This document shows, piece after piece, positions 34,817 to 46,689 of a stretch of 64,000 bases of DNA (its first letter is position 1; every line of letters begins with the position of its first letter). A program made the position numbers and the translations under genes. Under the pieces are notes generated by a model that ran no database searches, was not told where the DNA came from, and was given only the letters and a program-made list of their open reading frames with translations. The stretch covers positions 53,484,785 to 53,548,784 of the forward strand of contig OY759262.1 of the NCBI GenBank assembly GCA_963662155.1, written 5' to 3'. This DNA is from Lamellibrachia columna (Eukaryota > Annelida > Polychaeta > Sabellida > Siboglinidae).

Positions 34817-34890
34817 GCGTGTGCGTGTGCGTGTGCGTGTGCGTGTGCGTGTGTGTGTGTTTATGCTTGTGTACGTGTGTGCGTGGATGT
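34735..34890. repeat. (GT)n / (GTGTGC)n microsatellite
   Basis: A GT run with an internal GTGTGC block at 34,810-34,850. The same site in the second tandem unit (36,046-36,090) has only about 20 GT pairs and no hexamer block. Confidence 0.95.
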
Positions 34891-34949
34891 ACACGGTTTC
34901 TTCACAGGCAACGTAGTGTGACGTAACTGCCTTGTTCTGAAAATATTTT

Positions 34950-35053
34950 GTTAAGCATACGTTTGTGAACGTCGAGTGGATATCAGCACGATCTATATTG
35001 TACAACTGCTGGCCGTGCTGATATCCACTCGACATGACAAACGTATGTTTAAC
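34950..35053. repeat. Hairpin-forming inverted repeat (type III), copy 1
   Basis: Arms 34,950-34,990 and 35,014-35,053 with a 23-base loop. The inner 20 bp GTCGAGTGGATATCAGCACG pair perfectly, and the outer GTTAAGCATACGTTTGT pairs with one or two mismatches. D1 has no such sequence at the equivalent place (about 8233). Confidence 0.9.
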
Positions 35054-35469
35054 GTAGAATGATCAGAATGAGGCAGCCGTGCACTATCTGGATGGATATA
35101 TCACGGCTTACAGCTATTTTTGTTTGTTTGTTGATGTGACATCAACAAACAGTATATCATATAACGGCGAATTAACGTATGAGCATGTTTGTTCGCTTCC
35201 TACATTTGTAAATATTCTGCAGGGCCGGTTCACGACGCATTCCTACAGTTCGAAGGCACTGATGGGGACGTTTGAAGCATATTACGTAAACCACAACAAT
35301 CACAGAAAACACACAAATCGTTCGAACAATCGTGTGTATATACAAACGCGCGTACTCGGTCACGTTCGAAATGATTCAGATGGATTTTCAGTACGAGGCA
35401 GCCGTGTGTCATCTGGTTTGATATATCGCGGTAAAATGCTCTACACCAATCAGGTAGTCTTATTACCGT

Positions 35470-35740
35470 GATATAATATAATAAAATCTTTATTTTCGCA
35501 CATTAAAAATGGCAATTGTACATTCTTTAAAATACAGTAATGTCCAAAATAATTCAGTTGACATCATCATCGTCTAAAATATTACATGTCTTAAAACCGT
35601 TTCTGATGTCTAACATTTCGAATAAAACGTTCACATTTGATATTGCTACGTTAGACAAACCAGCCTGTCACACACGGCCAATGTCGTGCACAGACACGTC
35701 ATACATTGTATCACATTCATTTAGGAACTGAAGGTAATTT
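35470..35740 (-). other. LINE-A 3' UTR/tail (D1', first tandem unit)
   Basis: Complement of 8722-8990, including AATAAA. Because of the tandem duplication it is separated from its coding part. Confidence 0.55.
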
Positions 35741-36052
35741 GCGCTACAATTTGACCATGGATTTGCAATGGACAACACTGTTTATAATCGGTGAATTGTG
35801 CTTCATAGCTTTATGAATACATTTTGGGAACCTATGCTTTAAGCACAAATTACACAATTTTTCTTAGGTCTTATTTAGTCATGCTTTTCTATTCTTGATT
35901 TTAATTTTACAACAACTAAGCTTATTACGAGTCCTAAAAAGCTTCTTTCCTGCAAATATGCTAAGCACTATCAAAACGTCATTGAAACTAGTTGCCAGCT
36001 TTTGTTTCGTGAAACCATGCTTATCTTTGATGCTTCGTGTAGGTGCGCGTGT

Positions 36053-36093
<41 letters not shown>

Positions 36094-36158
36094 GATGTAC
36101 ACGGTTTCTTCAAAGGCAACGTAGTGTGAACGTAACTGCCTTGTTCTTAGAATCCTTT

Positions 36159-36262
36159 GTTAAGCATACGTTTCTGAACGTCGAGTGGATATCAGCACGA
36201 TTTATATTGTACAACTGCTGGCCGTGCTGATATCCACTCGACATGATAAACGTATGTTTAAC
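36159..36262. repeat. Hairpin-forming inverted repeat (type III), copy 2
   Basis: Arms 36,159-36,199 and 36,223-36,262. The inner 20-bp stem is identical to copy 1. Point differences lie only in the loop and outer stem (TTTCTGAAC versus TTTGTGAAC; GATAAAC versus GACAAAC). Confidence 0.9.
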
Positions 36263-36586
36263 GTAGAATGATTAGAATGAGGCAGCCGTGCACTATCTGG
36301 ATGGATATATCACGGCTTACAGCTATTTTTGTTTGTTTGTTGATGTGACATCAACAAACAGTATATCATATAATGGTGAATTAACATATGAGCATGTTTG
36401 TTCACTTCCTACATTTGTAAATATTCTGCTGGGCCGGTTTACGACGCATTCCTACAGTTCGAAGGCACTGATTGGGACGTTTGAAGCAGATTACGTAAAT
36501 CACAACAATCACAGAAAACACACAAATCATTCGAACAATCGTGTGTATATACAAACGCGCGTACTCGGATCTGACGGTAATTTGCG

Positions 36587-37160
36587 CTACAATTTGACCA
36601 TGGGTTTGCAATGGACAACACTGTTTATAATCGGTGAATTGTGGTTCATAGCTTTATGAATAGATTTTGAGAACCTATGCTTTAAGATTACCAATAATGG
36701 CAAACTATCCGATAACAATGCTATAACATCACCGTGTTTAAGCGGTGCGAGCCCCCACAACTTTCTAAGCACTTTTCGTCATGCAGTGCAAATATTGCCA
36801 AAACTCTTACTCTGAAGATCCCATAGTGGGGCTCCATAATAAGAGCAACAATATTGTTTAAATCAATTGCATTTTACATTCGTCTTAATATGACCGAAAT
36901 CGGCCATGAACATATTATACCCTCTCCAGAATTTGGCAGTGGCATCGGCAAATAAACAATCCTTATTTACAACGGATATATGATGGCCCAGATGTACAGC
37001 ATCGTGGGTACAATACCACTCTGTGTCATCGAAAAACAAAGCTCAGTTGTCGGGTTTACAATTACGACCTCTAAAAATCAAATATCTACTCTTAGTACCG
37101 TTAAAATTTACACAGTGTTCGTGTGCATATTTTTCGCATATATCGAGTAAAACCTTGAGC
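36587..37160 (-). pseudogene. LINE-A reverse transcriptase C-terminal domain (second copy)
   Basis: The minus strand reads LRKLWGLAPLKHGDVIALLS and RFSKSIHKAMNHNSP. Upstream frames give the complement of the Y-G-x-x-L-W and F-N-x-x-K-S motifs. Matches 8990-9583 with several frameshifts. Confidence 0.8.
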
Positions 37161-38345
37161 CCAGATCTTGTGGGTGTTAGCTATGTGAGATCGTCTGCGT
37201 ATCCAATGCAACCCGTATAGTGGTTGCCCATGTGGCATCCCACGCCACTCTTTTCTAACTGTTCAAACAATTCATCCATGTATATGGAGAAGAGAATAGG
37301 GGAAAGTCTTGCACCCTGTTTGATTCCGTTACAAGCGATAAACTGGGATGACATACTAGAGCACCATCTTACTTGAAGTGTTGGTTTAGTATACATATAC
37401 AGCAGCAATCTTAATACCAGGGATGATACCTTACGTTTTAGAAGTACTCTAAAAAGCTTTCAATAATTGAACCAGTTTTATGTTTTGCTGGCATCTAACA
37501 TGAGTGCATACACATTACTCTCAATTGCATTATAATAACTGATTGTCTTCATCATAACATATGTGCAGTGAGTAGTGGACATATTTTGTTTAAAACCAAA
37601 TTGCAAATGCGATGTTGTAAGAGCATTTTGTCCCTTAGATAGTATAATAACATCAAACAGTTTGGCAACAATGTTGCCAAGAGTAATAGCTCTAAAATTG
37701 TCGGATGTACATAATAATTGTCTCTTATCTTTTGGTATAGGAACAATAGTTCCCACTAACAATGAGTTGGGGCTAAAACAATGTACCAACATATTGTTAA
37801 CAATTAATGCTAACAGCACAAATAGTATTTTCGGACATGTATGATATGATTATAATTGAGACCCTCTTCAAAATCTGATCTACCCAGCTTCAGTCACTGG
37901 ACACCTTTGATAACCTCATCAACTCATATATCATACGCAACATTTTATTTAATATGCTTGTTAATCTCCGTATATATAACATTACCTATGACACACTGTT
38001 GTACAGATGATTATATTTGTCAGAAAAAGGTTGTGCTATTTCTTCATCACCCACCAAAACTTGAAGGCAAGAATGTATTTCTGCCCTTTATCCGGCGCAC
38101 CTCAAACCACAAGTCCCTGTTTCTGTTTTCGCTAATGGCTTCATCCATCTTAGTAGTAGTATCTTAGTAGTACGATTTCTGTCATCCTCTCTCATAACAT
38201 GTCTAACGGCCCTATGATACCGAGCTCTTGTTATACCTCTCATTTCTGTAATGTCACCCTGGTGAGGCTTTCCCACAGCTCGCCACTGTCGATGCCAGAA
38301 TATAGCCTCCTGCTTCAGGTGTTCAACTTCTTTAGACCATCCAGG
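37161..38345 (-). pseudogene. LINE-A reverse transcriptase catalytic region (present only in D1')
   Basis: Along the minus strand from 38,340: a W-S-K-E-V linker, RGITRARYHRAVRHVM, then TIVPIPKDKRQLL, NFRAITLGNIVAKLFDVIIL, SHLQFGFKQNMSTTHCTYVM, VYALMLDASKT (motif A). The next frame (37,181-37,408) reads KQGARLSPILFSIYMDEL and GCIGYADDLT, the catalytic Y-A-D-D. These are in at least three frames with a small gap between motif A and the thumb. It shows what D1 has lost, and that LINE-A was a complete ORF2 before decay. Confidence 0.88.
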
Positions 38346-39082
38346 AAGTTACCTTCTGCCACCACCTGAATTAAGGTTGTTTTTAGGATAGGTGGTAGGT
38401 ACACATTCTGAAGATTCTATACACATATTTAGTATATATTTGTATATTCTAGACAATTCGTTATCATGTTTTTTACATATTAAATTCTTACACAGCAAAG
38501 TCTCTGCGTCGTATTGTAATATGGAGAGTTTACGCTCACTATCACTACTGTATTGGTTAATGTGTTCAGTAATGGCTTTATGCCACGCTAGTTTGCGACA
38601 ATAGTTACTTTCGAATATGTGGTCTAAATTTATACCATACCTAACTTTAAAGGGTACATGGTCAGAAAACAACAAGTTGTCTATAATAGCACATTCGAGT
38701 ACCTTCTGTCCTAAATTTGCCGTGGTTAAAAAATTATCAATTCTGGAGGTCAGACTGTTTGGACTAACATAAGTATGTGGCACTTGCGCATCTGGAGCAT
38801 CAATACATACCGTAAGATTAAAATCCGAAATAAAATTCCTTTCTGCATATGCGTGAGGCGTATTCCTAGTTAAATCTGTGTTCATGTCACCCCCGTATAT
38901 GACGTGAGCGGGGTTGTACGTGTGAATGACGTGAGCGGGGTTGTACGTATGTATGACGTGAGCGGGGTTGTACGTGTATGACGTGAGCGGGGTTGTACGT
39001 GTGTATTAACTGCTGTATTTCATTTAACACCTCCATATATTCCTCAAACTTATCGTGTTCCGACCAGCCATCGTACGGCAGG
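38346..39082 (-). pseudogene. LINE-A endonuclease, C-terminal half (second copy)
   Basis: The minus strand reads GYLPYDGWSEHDKFEEYMEV (here Y-D replaces C-D), then a tandem-repeat insertion, NTDLTRNTPHAY, VPHTYVSPNSLTSRIDNFL and LLFSDHVPFKVRYGI. The final S-D-H is kept. The frame then runs on into the linker before the reverse transcriptase. Confidence 0.85.
38899..39004. repeat. ~26-bp tandem repeat inside the LINE-A endonuclease
   Basis: ATGACGTGAGCGGGGTTGTA + CGTGTGA occurs four times in D1' but once in D1 (9798-9820). The minus frame stays open through it as V-Q-P-R-S-R-H repeats, in place of the G-G-D loop. Confidence 0.9.
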
Positions 39083-39199
39083 TACCCATCTAGCACAGTG
39101 ACAGTCAGCCAACCATGTGCCAACCGTTGGCGCAACGTTGGCCCAACAGCAACATCTATTGTTGGCGCAACGTTACTTTGCTCGTTGGGCCAACGTTGC

Positions 39200-39420
39200 G
39201 CCTACGTCAACAGCCAACCATCAGCCAACGTTGCCCCAACCATCAGCCAACGTTGCCCCAACCATCAGCCAACTTTGCCCCAACCATCAGCCAACGTTGC
39301 ACCCAACCATCAGCCAACGTTGCACCAACCATCTGCCAACGTTACCCCAACCATCCGCCAACGTTCCCCCAACCATCCGCCAACCATCCGCCAACGTTAT
39401 CCGAACCATCCGCTAATGTT
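39200..39420. repeat. 22-bp sub-terminal minisatellite of TE-B (second copy)
   Basis: Same CCAACGTTGCCCCAACCATCAG unit as at 10,014-10,290 with fewer copies and more irregular spacing. Confidence 0.9.
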
Positions 39421-40070
39421 GCTTCAACTATATTTCAGTGTGTTCCCAACCTTCAAAAACGAACATGTTTATAATAAAAATATTCATTTGTTTTTCACAA
39501 TGTAAAATTACAATCAGTTTTCACCTGAGTATAGTTAAATGTACAACAATACTGTTTAATATCATTATGTATACATCGATACTGTGATATACAAACATTC
39601 CAATCCATTCTTAGACACCAAGAGTGTAGTCATAATGAGACTTGTAATATCATACTAACAATCATAACAATGCATTGACAGCATAATCCTAATTCAAATA
39701 CAACCTCAGTTATTTTATGTTTGAAAGCTGTACTAATGTATAAACAATTTTATATGATGTAGCTTATGCTATAATTACAAACGGTATGCTTTAATATTCT
39801 AAGACATACTCATATATGGTTTCATACGCAATACGTTTGACACAAAACATAAATACAATACCAACTAACAAATTATGGCTTCACAATTACTAACCTATCG
39901 CTAGAAGTAGAACACAATATTTTTACAATTATTTCACAGATATAACCTGACTGATATCCCGTACATTTGTGCATTCAACATAATACACATGCATGGCACA
40001 CTATGGTATACATGTGAACGTTATACTAGTCTCAGTGTAGATAATAATGGTGATAGGTGAAGATGACACA
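39421..40070. other. TE-B interior, non-coding (second copy)
   Basis: Equivalent to 10,291-10,950. Confidence 0.45.
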
Positions 40071-40074
40071 GAAC

Positions 40075-40290
40075 CAGGATTTACATTCGGCCCTCGGCAT
40101 AGCAGAAGACATCCTGCAAAGGTCCTAAGTGATACTGATTTTGCTGACGATATTGTTCTACTGTCTAACACAATCAACCCAGCCTGGGGCTACTGTACAT
40201 AGTAGAATCAGCATGTAATTCAGTTGCCCTCTATCTCAACTCACCCAAAAACTTAGCATGTTGCATTTAGTATTGACAGCCCCCTCATCG
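40075..40290 (+). pseudogene. LINE reverse transcriptase F-A-D-D fragment (second copy)
   Basis: Same as 10,951-11,170: GFTFGPRHSRRHPAKVLSDT then DFADDIVLLSNTINPAWG. Dead. Confidence 0.72.
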
Positions 40291-41285
40291 AAACCATATC
40301 TGAACAGAGACAATGAGATGGAGATGAAGTGAAGTTTTATTTGTTTAGATGATACATACAGAGTCAAATAACAGTTTGTACATATTTTACATAGTTTTGA
40401 TGATCCAGGGAGGCCTGCACTAAGACCTGAGAGATCGCTATCGTACAAGCCTCCTATGACTATGTATGGTGCAGTCATGGCTGGGTCCAATTATGTAATT
40501 GTAATTGATTACAGCAAAATTGTGTAATTGTAATTGATTATGGTTTCGAAATGTTGCTGTACATGTAATTGTTATATTTTGTATAATTGAAAAATTATTT
40601 CAATTACAATCAATTACAGTACGTTGCATATCACAAACTGCCTGAATGAATTGTCAATAAAAGTATAATTTAAGTCTCACATAAGTTGAAAATCAAGACT
40701 AATTATGACACCTGCTTTTATATTTATATTTAAGTCACAGTATTCACTGTCTGGTGGGTACTGGTCCATGGTGCTAGTGGTGGGTAGCCTTAGCGATTAG
40801 CCTTTTCAATATGTTGGTAACAGCCAGGAAACAATAAACAATGTACAGACATTGTCAGACAACGGCTACGCTGGTATTCAAACAACATGGAAAGACATGT
40901 AGCCTGATACTGCTTCAGAAATTATCAGCTCAGTGAAACATTGCAGAGTTAGCAAGCCAATTACACCCCTTGTGTTGTGGTGGACTGGAGACAGGTCAGG
41001 TGGCAAGGACTGTTTATATGGCATATCTCCCTATTCCCAACTCACACAAAGCAAAGGGCAGACCAATTAAGAATGTCAGCTTAGAGCAGGAGCTACAACC
41101 TCAAAATAAACACATCATACCGTATTATTACTATTTTCCGCAGAAAAATGTAAGAAATGCACACTGATAAAATTAATGTCTGCAAAACTAGAACGGATGC
41201 TTAGAGCAGAACTACAAATAAATTTTGTATTACGGCCTGTGGGATTTTGTCAAATTTTCACATTGTTGTATTTTGTCCTGTGGGA
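40291..41285. other. TE-B interior, non-coding (second copy)
   Basis: Equivalent to 11,171-12,169, including the probable LINE 3' end (minus strand, about 40,320-40,465) and the open 65-residue frame at 40,970-41,167. Confidence 0.4.
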
Positions 41286-42545
41286 TTTATTTTAAAGGAT
41301 TGTATGATCGATTTTGTCAAAAGCCTATGACAGATCTACAAATATTGCCAATGGTAAACCTTTTTGTCAAGATTTAAGTATATTCTGTCAACTAATTTAG
41401 ATATTGCCAGTTCAGTAAAATATTCCTCACTGAAACCATACTGATTTGGGTGGAGGAGCTTATTAAGAGTGAGATAGTGGAATAATTGAGTATAATCTAA
41501 TTTTTCAAAGACTAGATATGCACGGCAGAAGAAATATTGGTCTGTATTTTTTTAGGGAATTTTCCGCAAAGTAGAGATTCATTAATTATACTGGTAAGGG
41601 ATTTGACAATGACATTAACAGAAGCTTTCAGTAATATTGAAGAAATGTTGTCATTTCCCATACTTCTTTTTGAATTTAAGTTATATATTATATTTTTGTG
41701 CCATTTTTACTGACATATGTAAATTGGTTAGTATAAATTGTTCTTTTTTAGATATGATTTGAAACTTGGTTTCCCATTAGTGTTTAATTTGTTTGTAAGG
41801 TGTGGTCCAATATTTATGAAGAAGTTATTGAATTGTGTTGCTATTTCTTTTTTATCTGTTATCTTAGTTTCAGTTACATTGACATATGTCGGAAATTGTT
41901 TTTGGATTTTGGATTTGTTGATAACATCGGCTCTGTTTTCCTGATGTCATTCCTGTATTTACTGAATAGCAGGTTATAATAAGTAGCCTTTGCTTCTCAT
42001 TTTAATTTCCTTTCTTCTTTTGCTTTATTTTCCAACTCAGTTAATTTTAGTTTGTTTATTTTTGAGTTAGGACTTGTCATGTGTACTTCTAAGTATAGTT
42101 TGTCTCGTTTTTTTATTTTAGCTAGGAGATCATAAGTCATCCATTTCGACTTAGTGTGTTTGTATTTATTAAACTCTACATATTTCAATGGGAAGTGATT
42201 GTTCTAGTTTGGTAGAACATTTGTTATTGTAAGATATGACTGGATCAGCTGTTGAATTGTGATCAAAGTCTTGATGCCAGTTTATATTTTCTAATTCATT
42301 TGTAAAGCTATCAATGTTTCTTCTTGTGAATGATCTCATGCTAATTTTATCAGTTACAGTATATATTTTATTGATATTGAAATTAAGTGCCACAAATATT
42401 GCCATATGATCAGAGATGTTTGCAGCCAATATGCCACTATCTGCTATGAGCCCAATTTGAATGCCTAACTTATCCAAAACTACTCGTCTGAATTTGGGAT
42501 AACAGTTTCCAAACTTGAAAAAGTTTTGCAGGACAAACAAGAATG
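41286..42545 (-). pseudogene. LINE-C endonuclease end and reverse transcriptase N-half (second copy)
   Basis: The minus strand reads IGLIADSGILAANISDHMAI, FVALNFNINKIY, then KYKHTKSKWMTYDLLAKIKK and the reverse transcriptase patches seen in D1. The endonuclease end to linker is in one open frame of 123 residues here (42,169-42,540). A deletion of about 65 bp near 41,547 removes the N-Y-R-P-I motif found in D1. Confidence 0.82.
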
Positions 42546-43085
42546 GAGAAATATCATGAACTTTTCACGGAATACGTCCTCCGGACAAATAGACGACATG
42601 ATAAACTAAACATTATATTGTCCTTGTAAATACACCACAAACACAACTTCCTTAACAATCACAACACATGTACTGTTTGTGTCAACAGGATTGTCTAGAT
42701 TATCAAATTTAGGTCCTACTACAGCAACACCTGAACACTATTGTTTTTGCTGCACCATAATTGTTTCTGTTTGGAAATATAAATGTCACTTTTCACAAAC
42801 AACAGCTATTCATTAATTAAGTTTGAAGGGTGATGTAATCAGTCAATTCTGAATTGAATTAGAATTGATCCCAAAAAAATGTCTTTGGAATTTAATTGAT
42901 CAAAATAAAAACACATTGAATTGAAGTCTGCAAAGTACACTGCTCTCTCGTTGTTACCAAATATAGTAACAGATGGTATAACATGCAAGTATATTTTATG
43001 TAAGCTTGCAGTGATGTGTGTAATATAATATTGACCCCAGGTGTGGATGTAGTGTCAGTGTTGTACCAGTTCTTCTTCAAGCTAA
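42546..43085. other. TE-B interior, non-coding (second copy)
   Basis: Equivalent to 13,491-14,045; nothing new. Confidence 0.4.
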
Positions 43086-43725
43086 ATGTGTTGCAGTTGT
43101 AACTGTTCCCTCCTCCTATGTTGTTACAGTTGTAAATGTTCCCTCCTCTTATGTTGTTACAGTTGTAAATGGTCCCTCCTCCTGTGTTGTTACAGTTGTA
43201 AATGTTCCCTCCTCCTATGTTGTTACATGTGTAACTGTTCATTCCTCCTATGTTGTTACAGTTGTAATTGTTCCCTCCTCCTATGATGTTACAGTTGTAA
43301 ATGTGCCATACTCCTATGATGTTACAATTGTAACTGTTCCCTCATCCTATGTTGTTACAGTTGTTACTATTCCCTCCTCATATGTTATTACAGTTGTAAC
43401 TGTTCCCTCCTCATATGATGTTACAGTTGTAAATGTTCCCTCCTCATATGTTGTTACAGTTGTATTTTTTACATCCACATATGATGTTACAGTTGTAATT
43501 GTTCCCTCCTCATATGTTGTTACAGTTGTAAATGTTCCCTCCTCATATGTTGTTACAGTTGTAACTGTTTCCTCATCCTATGTTGTTACAGTTGTAACTG
43601 TTCCATCCTCATATGTTGTTACAGTTGTAAATGTTCCCTCCTCATATGTTGTTACAGTTGTAAATGTTCCCTCCTCCTATATTGTTACAGTTGTAAATGT
43701 TCCCTCGTCCTATGTTGCCTCTGGT
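43086..43725. repeat. 33-bp minisatellite, about 19 units
   Basis: GTTACAGTTGTAAATGTTCC + CTCCTCATATGTT is repeated with point variants and no length change over most of the array. Because 33 is divisible by three, a plus frame repeats V-T-V-V-N-V-P-S-S-Y-V for 150 residues and minus frames repeat I-Y-N-C-N-N-I-G-G-G-N. D1 has one unit (14,047-14,079), lying in the minus-strand exon-like ORF. Confidence 0.95.
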
Positions 43726-44463
43726 GTCTTCCACCATCTTGGTGTACAGGAATCAAAGCCATTGTTTCAGGGTGCATTCAACATCTATATTGCTTGCATC
43801 CCGAGTGCAGACCTGTATTCCGACGCACTGCACCTGTTGAAAATGTTAACATATTTGAAATATCTACCATTTTAAAGGCAAATGCAGAGTAAAATGGTGA
43901 ACAAAAATATGGATTCAACAATAGTGTATTTCTGTTCAATGTGGGCTATATATTACATTTCCATAGAACAAATAAAATAAGTAAAATGCTATCAAACTGA
44001 CTAAACTATATATATTAAACACATGCTTACGAATATTTTAAGCACATTCTATAGAGTCAAATGTAGATGTTGCTCTTCACGAACATCTCAAGACTCAAAC
44101 ATAATAACTTCTACATTTCCTCCAACCTCCACAAGACCGCCAGAACTGGATACAACGGTTGCAAAATTTACAACATCGTTATGATCCCGTCTACATTTTG
44201 ATCTGTATGAAAATAAATATTTCATAGCATCCGTATTAACTAAAAACTACAGGAAAAAAACCAGATAAACATGTTTTGCTCTTTTGAATGACCACTTCGA
44301 AGTTTCTATTATCGCTCGCCCAACAATAAATTCAATTAATATGGTACTAATATGTTATGAAATACAACCTTTATGTGACAATCGCTATATTTTACTATAT
44401 TAAAACATTACCTCAAATTGCTATTTACAAATAATGTTTTCTCTGCTTGGTACATTTAACGGT
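43726..44463. other. TE-B interior (second copy) including the exon-like ORF start
   Basis: Equivalent to 14,080-14,863. The minus-strand acceptor CAACAG before the exon-like frame is conserved near 43,835. Confidence 0.4.
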
Positions 44464-44700
44464 TTAACGATATAACAATTTGCCGCCCGAATGGGTGACT
44501 AAGCCGCCAATTCTCTTACATACCGCATTTCTGACATTTTTCTCCCACGCTGTATCGCTACGTATACGTGGTATCCCCGGTTGGCGAGCCGCTCTTCGGA
44601 TTACATCATTAATCGTATGTTGGATGTCGTTGGCAAAACGATGGCGAAAGGTTACCATGCAGATTGCGACGGTGGCGACTATTTCACAACGGAACCCCAA
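44464..44700 (-). CDS. Conserved short ORF near the right end of TE-B (open copy)
   Basis: MGFRCEIVATVAICMVTFRH, DIQHTINDVIRRAARQPG, SDTAWEKNVRNAVCKRIGG and LVTHSGGKLLYR, 78 residues. It begins about 200 bp inside the minus-strand 5' terminus of TE-B. In D1 two bases are missing (TTTCATACC versus TTCTCTTACATACC) so the frame shifts. It is Arg-rich with no recognised domain. It may be a first exon of the element's own gene, or a chance frame. Confidence 0.3.
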   Translation of the reverse strand: MGFRCEIVATVAICMVTFRHRFANDIQHTINDVIRRAARQPGIPRIRSDTAWEKNVRNAVCKRIGGLVTHSGGKLLYR

Positions 44701-44905
44701 CCAATGAGCATATACGAGATTCTTCGCTAGGTGTCGCTACGATGTTTTAATATTTGGCGTAATGTAGGCATGACGTCGCCGCGTTGCCGTCTGCCCACTG
44801 CAAGTTTCCACCGTTGGCCCAACGTTGACATTAGGTCAACATGCAGACCGCGACCGTCGCGAGCTTATTACAATGTTGGCCCAACCAAGCTGTGCTAGCT
44901 GGGTA

Positions 44906-45240
44906 TATATTAAGGCACATGATTTCACAGTTGTTAATTTGAATTATAATCCCACATAACCTCACGTGATTGCATTTAAGCTCTTTCACTGCATATTTAA
45001 GTGATAATTTCCACAGGATTGCACATCCGCCGTATGGTCGTCCTTCCTTGGCAATACATTCATCCATAGAACTCTTACCATTACTTGCCATACCGTCACC
45101 TAATTTGCACATCTTGTTTAATTCGTTTTTATATAGACAATGTTCTTGTATAAGTAACACATCACATTCTTTACTAATATTGTATATAAAATCAAATGTC
45201 GGACCTCTGCTCTAACATGTTTACAGTTATAACTAATAAT
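44906..45240 (-). pseudogene. LINE-A endonuclease, N-terminal half (second copy)
   Basis: MLLIQEHCLYKNELNKMCKL, then CIAKEGRPYGGCAILWKLSL and IMCLNIY up to the TE-B insertion. Only a few substitutions from D1. Confidence 0.85.
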
Positions 45241-45299
45241 AGACAGTGGCTGTATATGTTTAGTCGGTGGAGCATTGAACGTTATTGCAAAGATTCACA

Positions 45300-46415
45300 C
45301 ATTGATACATCCTTATTCCTGATGGATTCACTCTTTGTTTTAAAATACCATCTCCTTACATTCCAGCCGTTGGGCTAGAGTAGAGGGTCTTTCAATTTGA
45401 TTATGTCATCCACAGAGATTGTTAATTTGAAGGAGTTCAGTTTTGCATTGTCACTGCTGGCTTTTGTTAGTTTACGGAAATTCACTCCTTTTCGTGTGAT
45501 GTATTCGCCGACTTCACTGACCCCGTCCGATTTATGAACTCGGTATATAAATTAGTCTATGTCGGGAGGAGGCACCACGGTAACTCCTGCAGCATCGATC
45601 CCCTGGCCAACGATGGTTCCTCGCATCTGCGTGTTCCGCGGTTGTTTACTGCGATTTTCTTTCTGCGACTGTTTTTTCTGCTTTCGTCTCTGGTCTGACG
45701 GGATCACAAACGTATCATGTAACTGCTGCGTCGTGCTGTCGATAGGTGGCGGTACAGGTATTGGCTGCGATTCGCAGTCCGCTTCCTGTTTTCGTTCACA
45801 CTGATCATTGTCGTTGCCATCCGGCGTCCCGTCACGGTTAGTGCCAACTGTCTTCTGTAGTGGCCGAGTGCTGGAGCCACCAGCAACAACCTCTACCAGT
45901 GATGGGTACTTCGCATTATGATAATAATGCTGTATCAGTTGTCCTTGTAATTTAGAGTCAGTTTCCAATGCAGAGATCTTCTGGCTGTTAGCTGCGGCAT
46001 CGGAGTTAGTGCCATCAAGAGAGTCCACGAGCACTTTAAGCTTACCCTCGACGTCTGCCAGTTTCTCTGCGAGAGTCAACTCATTTACTCCCTCCGGATG
46101 ACTTTTTGGAATTAGCTCCAGTCCCGCGCTACACACTATAGCTTGATACCATTCTTGATTATGCTTCCAATACCTCTCAGAATGTCGTCACTCATGGCCT
46201 CTCTGTCGGTTCTAGTACACGATGTTAGTCTCATTTGCATAGGTTCTAACAAGTTAGAATCTTCAAAATGTGACCACAACACACATTTCGCCTCACTCAG
46301 TGTGTCACTAGCATAGAATGCCGCCATCACGTTTACGATGCTGTCTCTGCTGGCACAGTCTATGTGGTATTGGGCATATATATATCCAACCAGATAATAC
46401 ACTGCAGCATATTTC
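45300..46415 (-). pseudogene. LINE-A ORF1 (second copy, longer 5' end)
   Basis: Begins upstream of D1's truncation: MAAFYASDTLSEAKCVLWSH, then DILRGIGSIIKNGIK and, after a frame break at about 46,136, ELTLAEKLADVEGKLKVLVD, a coiled-coil-like stretch and KKQSQKENRSKQ. The C-terminal domain follows in another frame at about 45,390-45,500. A small deletion (about 13 bp near 45,925) and frameshifts relative to D1 disable it. Confidence 0.7.
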
Positions 46416-46689
46416 TGAGAACCCTATGTTAAGCATTCGCTTGTATTTAGGGAGTAATATTACCTCGGGTATAATACTACGGTACATGCGAAACTGACGG
46501 AGACACGAGGGAACAGACAGACAAATTCACAAAATGCTTTATTGTATAGATATATAATGTTGCAGTGAGGCAGTGACGGGAAAGTGCGATCACACACACA
46601 TTCATATGTCAACAACGATGCGTTAACCCAGACAAAGATTCACAGCTGCAAACCTTTGTTTTCTGTCGAAACTTTTACAATTTCGTTTA

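Larger units (their letters stand above)
34531..36680 (+). repeat. ~1.3 kb tandem duplication specific to D1'
   Basis: The unit starting GCACAAATTACACAATTTTT (34,535) is repeated from 35,843. The second unit lost about 360 bp (equivalent of 35,375-35,735, the LINE-A 3' UTR) and runs into the LINE-A C-terminus. D1 has one unit (7868-8990). The join TTTAAG|CACAAATTAC lies at about 35,838. Confidence 0.9.
39085..44903. mobile_element. TE-B (second copy)
   Basis: Left end CCCATCTAGCACAG (one change from the D1 copy) at 39,085, right end ...GTGCTAGCTGGG at 44,903, with TA at 39,083-39,084 and 44,904-44,905. The insertion point is identical to that in D1, so both descend from one insertion. It is 438 bp longer, mainly from the 33-bp minisatellite. 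Confidence 0.9.

Noticed and set aside
43303..43875. 190-residue plus-strand frame with V-T-V-V-N-V-P-S-S-Y-V repeats
   Set aside because: Created by a 33-bp minisatellite that is single-copy in D1; the opposite strand is open too.
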